Positions 1 through 3,813 of a stretch of DNA of 5,993 nt are shown here, in pieces. The notes under the pieces are model-generated. The model was not told the DNA's origin. It ran no database searches and saw nothing but the letters and a program-made list of their open reading frames with translations. Position 1 is the stretch's first letter. Every line of letters begins with the position of its first letter. Source of the stretch: Thermoplasmata archaeon. GTDB taxonomy: Archaea; Thermoplasmatota; E2; DHVEG-1. Made by a program: the position numbers and the translations under genes. The stretch spans positions 1-5,993 of the forward strand of contig QMTJ01000074.1 of the NCBI GenBank assembly GCA_003651045.1, given 5' to 3'.

Positions 1-1060
1 CCTGAACCCTACCGATTATGTTTTTTAACAACATATAATCTCTGCCGCATCTACATTTTTGATATGTAACAACTCCTAAATCACCAGTTCTGTATCTAAT
101 AAAAGGGAAAATAAAATTATTAAACCCGGTGGTTACAATTTCACCTATCTCGCCTTCTTTATTAACTGGTGTTCCATCTTTATGAACTATTTCAGTTATT
201 CCATACTCGGGGTAAACATGATAATTGTAACTATATCTACATGTTGTTGCAAAAACAGATACCTCAGTATGTGCATATAACGCATAAACTCTGCAATTAA
301 ATGTTTTTTCTAATAACTCTCGTTGCCAATCAAACAAAGTCTCCCCTGAGCAGATAACCATTTTGATACTCGGGGGAAAACTTATTTTATTTTTATTCAT
401 GAATTTAGCTAAAGTTACAATAGCTGAAGGATACGCTAGAATAAATTTTGGTTTGAATTTTCTTATTTTTTTTGCATACAAGGATAAATCTTCATCTTTC
501 GTATGAAAAGATGAAAGCGCTAAAACTCGTCTAAAAATTTGATATTTAAAAACACTGTCAAATCCTGTTAAAGAAACCTGTTTGTCCATGAGATGACAAT
601 TAGCTTGATCCAATAGTGTTTGAAAGAAAGCCAGATATGTAGCCTGTGCAACACCTTTCTCCATATACACCCCTAATGGGAAACCCGTTGATCCGCCGGT
701 TTTTATGTAATCAAATTTATATTCTGGGTAATTCTGTGCTTTTAAATCCTCTCTGTTTTCCTGTACGATCTGTTTAGTTAGAAAAGGTAATTTTTTAAGA
801 TCATCAATAGAAGAAACATCTCTAGGTTTCAACCCTGCTTTTTTAAAGAGTTTATTATAATATGGTACGTTTTTATATGCATGATGTAATAAGTTTTTTA
901 ATTGTTTTATTTGATATTCCTCTGTTTGTTTTTTATCCCATGTCTGTGATTGTTTTAAAAAAGTATATTTTTTTCTATAAACATTGTGACTAAGTAATGT
1001 CTTTAAAGCAATATGGGTTATCTTATTTCCTTTAAGAAAATTTTGAAATAATTTAACCAT
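1..1060 (-). CDS. PaaK/CapK-like adenylate-forming ligase, C-terminus cut off by window edge
   Basis: The 353 visible codons read without a stop from ATG at 1060-1058 to the left edge. Family signatures in order: the phosphate-binding loop TGGSTG (residues 121-126), the YAHTE motif (262-266, equivalent to YGxTE), RYRTGDLG (322-329, the adenylate-forming RTGDL motif), and CRCGR (336-340), the Cys-rich turn seen in phenylacetate-CoA ligases. Members activate a carboxylic acid with ATP to an acyl-adenylate, usually passing it to CoA. The family also includes CapK-type polysaccharide proteins and coenzyme F390 synthetases, so the substrate cannot be named. Relatives are about 430-450 residues, so roughly 80-100 C-terminal residues lie outside. 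No signal peptide or membrane segment is seen; the protein is probably cytoplasmic. The start is chosen because the upstream in-frame stretch to a stop at 1142-1144 has no ATG, GTG or TTG, and a weak GAAGGT sits about 10 bases before it. Family confident, role unknown. Confidence 0.9.
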   Translation of the reverse strand, partial: MVKLFQNFLKGNKITHIALKTLLSHNVYRKKYTFLKQSQTWDKKQTEEYQIKQLKNLLHHAYKNVPYYNKLFKKAGLKPRDVSSIDDLKKLPFLTKQIVQENREDLKAQNYPEYKFDYIKTGGSTGFPLGVYMEKGVAQATYLAFFQTLLDQANCHLMDKQVSLTGFDSVFKYQIFRRVLALSSFHTKDEDLSLYAKKIRKFKPKFILAYPSAIVTLAKFMNKNKISFPPSIKMVICSGETLFDWQRELLEKTFNCRVYALYAHTEVSVFATTCRYSYNYHVYPEYGITEIVHKDGTPVNKEGEIGEIVTTGFNNFIFPFIRYRTGDLGVVTYQKCRCGRDYMLLKNIIGRVQ

Positions 1061-1124
1061 TTTTTTGTAAACCTTCTTTAACTTTAATTTAGATTCAAGG
1101 TAGTATTTATTGTTTACTACATCT

Positions 1125-1134
1125 CTTATAAAAA
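1125..1134 (-). promoter_or_regulatory. Candidate TATA box for the PaaK/CapK-like gene
   Basis: The minus strand reads TTTTTATAAG here. Transcription starting about 25 bases downstream would leave a leader of roughly 40 bases before the ATG at 1060, which fits an archaeal promoter. The BRE-like stretch upstream is weak, so this is position-based inference. Confidence 0.4.
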
Positions 1135-1278
1135 ATGGGGTTCAAAGTTTTTTTTAACATTTATCCACAAGATGCAGATTCTACTCAACATGATACTTGT
1201 TTGTTTTGTAACTCTCAAAACATTTGTTGTGTAAGAAATAAAAGAAAGTGGTCTTTTGTTCCTAAAGTAGTGATGTAA
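1135..1278 (+). CDS. Possible 47-residue Cys-containing small protein
   Basis: An ATG at 1135 opens a 47-codon frame ending in TAA. It encodes a small basic protein with the cluster CLFCNSQNICC (residues 22-32), so two CxxC-spaced cysteines followed by a CC pair, then a KRKW patch and WSFVPK near the end. Such spacing could bind a metal, but only four cysteines are present and I recognise no family. There is no Shine-Dalgarno before the ATG, and the nearest TATA-like sequence abuts the start and better suits the oppositely oriented ligase gene. It may be a chance ORF or the remnant of a larger gene. Confidence 0.22.
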   Translation: MGFKVFFNIYPQDADSTQHDTCLFCNSQNICCVRNKRKWSFVPKVVM

Positions 1279-1308
1279 AATATTAATTTTAGCTTTACAA
1301 AAAATAAG

Positions 1309-1315
1309 TTATATC
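1309..1315 (+). promoter_or_regulatory. Candidate TATA box before the small ORFs at 1358 and 1456
   Basis: TTATATC is preceded by an A-rich, BRE-like AAATAAG. A start about 25 bases downstream would lie near 1338, some 20 bases before the ATG at 1358. In DNA this AT-rich such matches are common, so support is modest. Confidence 0.3.
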
Positions 1316-1357
1316 GAAAAACATTTAACCTATGTTTTCATTCATTGTTAATTGGTG

Positions 1358-1435
1358 ATGCGGGTGCAGAAAACACTATTTGATTTTCTCGATGATGAAG
1401 AGTTAAACACGTTACCTGAGAATGCTAAAGAGTAG
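1358..1435 (+). CDS. Possible 25-residue acidic peptide
   Basis: ATG at 1358 opens a 25-codon frame ending in TAG at 1433-1435. It begins MRVQKTLFDF and continues with an acidic DDEE stretch. GTG (1355) and TTG (1352) in the same frame are alternative starts, and an in-frame TAA at 1349 closes it upstream. No Shine-Dalgarno is obvious. A TATA-like box lies 43 bases upstream. The stop is followed at once by a strong Shine-Dalgarno for the next small ORF, which would fit a two-peptide operon or the wreckage of a larger gene. No family recognised. Confidence 0.22.
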   Translation: MRVQKTLFDFLDDEELNTLPENAKE

Positions 1436-1445
1436 AAAATAGGAA

Positions 1446-1451
1446 GGAGGT
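1446..1451 (+). promoter_or_regulatory. Full-consensus Shine-Dalgarno with no large gene behind it
   Basis: GGAGGT sits in the purine run AGGAAGGAGG and is the best ribosome-binding sequence in the window. It lies four bases before TTG at 1456. The run AGGAAGG (1441-1447) can also pair with CCTTaCCT (1470-1477), with one bulged A, which would partly hide the site in RNA. The pairing is read from sequence; any regulatory effect is inference. Confidence 0.4.
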
Positions 1452-1455
1452 TTTT

Positions 1456-1518
1456 TTGCTAACAGAGAACCTTACCTATTTATTTGCATTTTGGAAAAGG
1501 AGTAAAAAAAAATTATAG
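1456..1518 (+). CDS. Possible 20-residue peptide with TTG start
   Basis: A TTG at 1456, well spaced from the GGAGGT above, opens 20 codons ending in TAG at 1516-1518. The peptide has a short hydrophobic middle (LTYLFAFW) and a basic tail (KRSKKKL), like a tiny membrane-associated peptide. Against it, the Lys codons are the poly-A tract that reads on the other strand as the likely T-run terminator of the regulator gene, so the basic tail may be incidental. No family recognised. Confidence 0.2.
   Translation: MLTENLTYLFAFWKRSKKKL
1504..1512 (-). terminator. T9 terminator of the winged-helix regulator gene
   Basis: Nine consecutive T on the minus strand begin about ten bases after the regulator's stop codon. 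Oligo-T alone is enough for archaeal termination, and no strong hairpin precedes it. Confidence 0.55.
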
Positions 1519-1522
1519 TGGT

Positions 1523-2350
1523 TTAAAGCTTAGGTGTCTTGTTTTTATAAAATCTCCAAATAGAGAAACAGAGTAAAACTATGGAGAGGGTTAAACAAAT
1601 AACTGCTATATACTGGAGAATAGGATCATGGATAACTGCGGTCATATATTCAGGGACTGTAGATAGAGTATCTACTGAATTGCTACTAACCAAATTCTTT
1701 GTTTCACTAGCTGGTAATGTTTCAGTGCCTCTATATGTTGCATTAACTGCGAGATAAAGTTTCTCAGTTGAAGGAATCCATTGTATATCATGTATTGAAA
1801 AAACATTCACTGGTAAACTATAGTTTTTAGCATTATCAATAACTGTTTGTGAAAGTTGACTAATAGTTTGATTATTTAAGGGTACGTTGGCAGCAGGTGT
1901 CTGTGAAAACTCAATGCTTCTATGTAAGAAACCTGTGGTTTTTTCTTCAGCGAGGAATATTGCTGTGGAATCAGAGCCGATGAAATTAACAGCTTTTGCA
2001 ACAACTACTCCACGAAGGTAGCTTATAAACTGTATAATACCAATAGCGAGTGTAATAAATGTAGCTGTGAACATTACAACAATTTTATTGTTCTCTGGAT
2101 GCAAAAGTCCTTCTCCTTTCCATGTTAGTTTATAATATACCCATTTATGTCCTTCTCGTTCTTTTCTTTTAACTAAACCTGCCTCGTGTAGTTTGGTTAA
2201 ATGTTCATGTAGTGTTGCTTTGTTGAGTTTCGTGGCTTTACTTAATTCTTTTAAACTCATTTTTTTACCGTCTAAAATTTTTAAAATATCGAGTCGTGTG
2301 TCAGAGGCAAGGGCTTTGAAGGTGTCCATATCCAGAGTTATTTTTGGCAT
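1523..2350 (-). CDS. Membrane-anchored winged-helix (ArsR-like) transcription regulator
   Basis: This 275-residue protein begins with an ArsR/HTH_20-type winged helix (residues about 8-80). It includes FKALASDTRLDILKIL, a recognition helix around NKATLHEHLTKLHEAG (43-58) and a basic wing (KRKEREGHKWVYYKL). A first membrane helix (about 89-112), a polar domain of about 130 residues, a second membrane helix (about 244-267) and a basic tail (RFYKNK) follow. This predicts the DNA-binding domain and tail inside and the loop outside. Sequons at N160 (NQT), N176 (NYS) and N203 (NAT) all lie in the loop, consistent with that topology. The likely role is a one-component sensor relaying an envelope or external signal directly to DNA; the ligand is unknown. 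No Cys metal site of classical ArsR proteins is present in the DNA-binding domain. It is divergent from the secreted protein at 2478. The start codon follows a near-leaderless promoter with only a weak AGG before ATG. Confidence 0.88.
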   Translation of the reverse strand: MPKITLDMDTFKALASDTRLDILKILDGKKMSLKELSKATKLNKATLHEHLTKLHEAGLVKRKEREGHKWVYYKLTWKGEGLLHPENNKIVVMFTATFITLAIGIIQFISYLRGVVVAKAVNFIGSDSTAIFLAEEKTTGFLHRSIEFSQTPAANVPLNNQTISQLSQTVIDNAKNYSLPVNVFSIHDIQWIPSTEKLYLAVNATYRGTETLPASETKNLVSSNSVDTLSTVPEYMTAVIHDPILQYIAVICLTLSIVLLCFSIWRFYKNKTPKL

Positions 2351-2352
2351 CC

Positions 2353-2369
2353 TATAATACCATATTATA
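2353..2369. promoter_or_regulatory. Candidate autoregulatory operator (inverted repeat)
   Basis: TATAAT and ATTATA form a perfect 6-base inverted repeat around a 5-base spacer (ACCAT). It lies between the regulator's TATA box and its start codon, over the predicted transcription start, where a bound winged-helix dimer would block its own transcription. It is purely A/T in the arms, so chance is a real alternative. Confidence 0.3.
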
Positions 2370-2378
2370 ATCTAGTTC

Positions 2379-2390
2379 TATTTATATATT
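2379..2390 (-). promoter_or_regulatory. TATA box of the regulator gene
   Basis: The minus strand reads AATATATAAATA. A start about 25 bases downstream falls near 2358, giving a leader of only about 8 bases before ATG at 2350, typical of nearly leaderless archaeal mRNAs and in keeping with the poor Shine-Dalgarno. Confidence 0.55.
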
Positions 2391-2430
2391 GTTTGTTTTT
2401 GTTTGGGAAATTCCGAATATTCTCCTATGT

Positions 2431-2440
2431 TTTATATATT
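2431..2440 (+). promoter_or_regulatory. TATA box of the secreted-protein gene
   Basis: TTTATATATT lies 37 bases before ATG 2478. The predicted start near 2461 leaves a leader of about 17 bases that holds the GGTGAT Shine-Dalgarno at 2465-2470. The same 10-mer occurs at 2381-2390, exactly 50 bases away, inside the TATA region of the divergent regulator. Confidence 0.6.
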
Positions 2441-2477
2441 AAGATGAAATAAACATAGTAAGATGGTGATATAGATT

Positions 2478-3023
2478 ATGGAAATGATGAAAAAGTTTAG
2501 AAAAACTATTTTGATCGCAGCTGGTATTATATGTATAACCATTGTTTTATTAGAGGTTTTTCTACCAGGTTTGCTAGAGACATCCATGGGTGAACCTGTT
2601 TTTCCAGTGGATCATCTATTTGTTGATACCACATATCTTTTAAAAACAGATGAAACAAATGAATCTGTAAATGTAACATGTGATATTTATCTTACTAATA
2701 TCTGGGAAAAAGAATCAGGTGATATAAAAGCTATAGTATATGTTATTGAAACAGAAAATAATTTTGCTGAGTATAAAAACAAGGTTGAAACAGGTAGGAT
2801 AAAAGCGAATTCAACTGCTGAGATTGAAATACCGCTTGTGTTGTCAAATAATACCTACAAAGTTGATGTGTTACTGTTTGAAAATGATAAGCTAGTAATA
2901 AAAGGTGAACTTAGAATAAGCGCGTATCCACAGTATTCTTGGGAAGAGATAATGCATGGTAGCGTAGGTAAACAGAGTTGGAATATAAAAAACGTTTATT
3001 CTGAGTTTAGCAGAGTGCGTTAA
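2478..3023 (+). CDS. Membrane-anchored secreted protein, probable beta-sandwich (possibly DUF7490-like)
   Basis: The 181-residue protein has a basic start (MKKFRK), one hydrophobic helix at about residues 10-30, then LPGLLETSMGEP and an outside domain of alternating hydrophobic and polar residues that looks like an Ig-like or CARDB-type beta-sandwich (about 45-148). Four N-glycosylation sequons lie outside: N61 (NES), N65 (NVT), N111 (NST), N124 (NNT). The helix lacks a clear cleavage site, so it probably serves as a signal anchor. The pattern 'short anchor, LPG..., YLTN, sandwich, FENDKLVIKGE' recalls the archaeal DUF7490 proteins of unknown function; this is recall from memory, not a search result. 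GGTGAT seven bases before ATG 2478 matches the archaeal 16S tail and fixes the start over ATG 2484. It is divergent from the membrane-bound regulator and is a natural candidate for its target or partner. No enzymatic motif is visible. Confidence 0.8.
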   Translation: MEMMKKFRKTILIAAGIICITIVLLEVFLPGLLETSMGEPVFPVDHLFVDTTYLLKTDETNESVNVTCDIYLTNIWEKESGDIKAIVYVIETENNFAEYKNKVETGRIKANSTAEIEIPLVLSNNTYKVDVLLFENDKLVIKGELRISAYPQYSWEEIMHGSVGKQSWNIKNVYSEFSRVR

Positions 3024-3026
3024 AAC

Positions 3027-3077
3027 TTTTTACTTTTAGGAATGCGATCTTTCTCTAAAACTTTTTTTATAGTTTTT
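3027..3077 (+). terminator. Oligo-T terminator region after the secreted-protein gene
   Basis: T5 (3027-3031), T7 (3062-3068) and T5 (3073-3077) follow the stop codon. AAAACT (3057-3062) and AGTTTT (3071-3076) can form a weak 6-base-pair hairpin around the middle run. Repeated T-runs are typical of archaeal 3' ends. Confidence 0.5.
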
Positions 3078-3083
3078 CTTTAC

Positions 3084-3101
3084 TTAGAGCTTGTTCTCTA
3101 A
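3084..3101 (+). terminator. Short hairpin followed by A and T runs
   Basis: TTAGAG (3084-3089) and CTCTAA (3096-3101) pair perfectly around a 6-base loop and are followed by A6 and T5. It may back up termination of the gene ending at 3023. The loop-side TTCTCTAAAA (3094-3103) is also a direct copy of bases 3051-3060. Confidence 0.3.
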
Positions 3102-3235
3102 AAAAATTTTTGGGGTTGGGTTTTGTTTAATTGATGATGGAGAGAAGGGATAAGGAATCTGGAGGGGGTGGATGGTAAAGATGAAAGGAAGAAAACTAGT
3201 TTTTCCCAGATTCCACTAAGATATACTCTGTGTAT
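3102..3235. other. Purine-rich, structured non-coding stretch
   Basis: This stretch is much richer in G than its surroundings, with G runs at 3112-3115, 3118-3120, 3147-3149 and 3164-3168. It contains a 9-base inverted repeat, and AGAGAA (3141-3146) complements TTCTCT (3094-3099). Only tiny ORFs are present (14 codons from 3134, 15 codons from 3172). It does not match any RNA family I recognise. It may be a small RNA, a leader peptide region or simply spacer. Confidence 0.3.
3154..3214. repeat. 9-base inverted repeat with 43-base loop
   Basis: GGAATCTGG (3154-3162) and CCAGATTCC (3206-3214) are perfect complements. On the plus-strand RNA the stem could be extended past one A/C mismatch by five G·U pairs (3164-3168 with 3200-3204), so the plus strand would fold better than the minus. 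A GGAGGGGGTG Shine-Dalgarno-like run and an ATG (3172) lie in the stem and loop. Confidence 0.4.
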
Positions 3236-3262
3236 TATGATATATAAATATTTCTATCAAGT

Positions 3263-3285
3263 TTGTCATATTGTAAAAATGACAA
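3263..3285. repeat. 7-base-pair stem-loop downstream of the tRNA gene
   Basis: TTGTCAT (3263-3269) pairs with ATGACAA (3279-3285) around a 9-base loop. On the plus strand a T5 run (3293-3297) follows eight bases later, so it could act as a plus-strand terminator. A TATA-like TATATAAATA lies at 3241-3250 just before it. Function not determined. Confidence 0.3.
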
Positions 3286-3304
3286 GATCACATTTTTGTT
3301 GCAT

Positions 3305-3312
3305 AAAAAAAA
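3305..3312 (-). terminator. T8 terminator of the tRNA gene
   Basis: Eight consecutive T on the minus strand begin eight bases after the mature 3' end of the tRNA. No gene lies between, so this is the natural end of the single-gene transcript. Confidence 0.6.
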
Positions 3313-3320
3313 TTTAACAG

Positions 3321-3394
3321 CGGACCCATGGGGATTCGAACCCCAGTTACCGGCTCCGAAGGCCAGTAGGATATCCAGACTACCTCATGGGCCC
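3321..3394 (-). tRNA. tRNA-Arg (anticodon UCG)
   Basis: A 74-base cloverleaf folds on the minus strand. The acceptor stem is GGGCCCA/TGGGTCC with one G·U, and the discriminator is G73. The D arm holds A14, G18G19 and A21; the anticodon stem is CTGGC/GCCGG with loop CTTCGGA; the variable loop is TAAC; the T arm is TGGGG/CCCCA with loop TTCGAAT. The anticodon TCG (3359-3357) reads CGA and other CGN codons. A20 and G73 suit arginine identity. Position 13 faces 22 as U-U, so the D stem has three firm pairs. There is no intron, and CCA is not encoded and must be added after transcription. It is transcribed alone, convergent with nothing and divergent from the secretion ATPase gene. Confidence 0.95.
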
Positions 3395-3420
3395 CCTTAT
3401 CAAACAAAAACATAAGATGT

Positions 3421-3429
3421 AGATATAAC
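3421..3429 (-). promoter_or_regulatory. TATA box of the tRNA-Arg gene
   Basis: The minus strand reads GTTATATCT, centred about 31 bases before the first tRNA base. That would put the start within about five bases of the mature 5' end, the usual arrangement for archaeal tRNA genes. Confidence 0.5.
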
Positions 3430-3673
3430 ATTGATATTAAAAATGTTGTTTAAAATTTTAAAAACTGGCTTAACACTTTGCATTTGATTAACCCTCGTTC
3501 ACTTCTACGCAATTAGCTATCCTCAATATTTTTAACATTTCAATATAGGAGAACTTTCAAAAGATTAATTATAAAAATGTACTATATTATATCTTACAAA
3601 AAAGAAAGTTATAAATATTGTTTAGGAGATATCAATAAAAACAACTGGATGAGATGCACATATAAGAAAAAAA

Positions 3674-3680
3674 TTTATAT
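3674..3680 (+). promoter_or_regulatory. Candidate TATA box for the secretion ATPase
   Basis: TTTATAT after an A-rich run would set a start near 3702-3706, just before the inverted repeat at 3707, with a leader of about 110 bases. TTAATATA at 3713-3720 is an alternative with a leader of about 70 bases. The box-like TTTTTATAC at 3791 is too near the start codon to serve it. Confidence 0.3.
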
Positions 3681-3706
3681 GGATTTTCAGATTTAAAAAA
3701 AAGAGA

Positions 3707-3736
3707 ACCATCTTAATATAAGGATCCTAAGAAGGT
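3707..3736 (+). promoter_or_regulatory. Imperfect inverted repeat in the ATPase leader
   Basis: ACCATCTTA (3707-3715) and TAAGAAGGT (3728-3736) are complementary at eight of nine positions, with one A-A mismatch, around a 12-base loop that contains GGATCC. It sits at or just after the predicted transcription start, so it could be an operator or a 5' RNA hairpin. Confidence 0.35.
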
Positions 3737-3777
3737 AGGTAGGGATGTGGATGCATGATAGAGTTAGAATTAAAGAT

Positions 3778-3795
3778 TAAAAAAATATTTTTTTA
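3778..3795. repeat. 18-base A/T palindrome with T7 just before the ATPase ribosome-binding site
   Basis: The sequence is T-A7-TA-T7-A, a perfect palindrome six bases before the Shine-Dalgarno. On the plus-strand RNA its T7 half is also an archaeal-type termination signal, so it could limit readthrough into the gene. In AT-rich DNA it may equally be chance. Confidence 0.35.
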
Positions 3796-3801
3796 TACTT
3801 A

Positions 3802-3808
3802 GGAGAGG
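3802..3808 (+). promoter_or_regulatory. Shine-Dalgarno that fixes the GTG start of the ATPase
   Basis: GGAGAGG lies five bases before GTG 3814. The tempting ATG at 3809 runs into TGA after two codons, and an in-frame stop at 3778-3780 rules out an earlier start, so GTG is the start. Confidence 0.7.
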
Positions 3809-3813
3809 ATGGT

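Larger units (their letters stand above)
3430..3813. other. Intergenic and leader region before the secretion ATPase
   Basis: No convincing gene is seen in these bases. They hold a small inverted repeat AACATT/AATGTT (3427-3432, 3442-3447), the 14-base palindrome TTTAAAATTTTAAA (3449-3462), several TATA-like sequences, an imperfect hairpin (3707-3736) and an A/T palindrome (3778-3795). Three TAGGAGA sequences occur (near 3546, 3623 and 3800), but only the last lies before a real start. A 39-codon Tyr/Lys-rich ORF (3577-3696) lacks a ribosome-binding site and looks like chance. Confidence 0.5.

Noticed and set aside
1392..1419. C/D-box RNA: ATGATGA (1392-1398) followed by CTGA (1416-1419)
   Set aside because: No second C'/D box pair and no terminal stem; the C-box match is a GAT GAT GAA codon run in the small ORF.
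3112..3168. G-quadruplex from four G runs
   Set aside because: The loops between runs are uneven and two are long (26 and 14 bases), so a stable quadruplex is unlikely.
3134..3178. 14-codon ORF beginning ATGATG
   Set aside because: Gly-rich frame from a G-run, overlapping a better-placed ATG at 3172; no ribosome-binding site of its own.
3577..3696. 39-codon plus-strand ORF, Tyr- and Lys-rich
   Set aside because: There is no ribosome-binding site at a useful distance, its composition is what AT-rich non-coding DNA gives, and no motif is recognisable.
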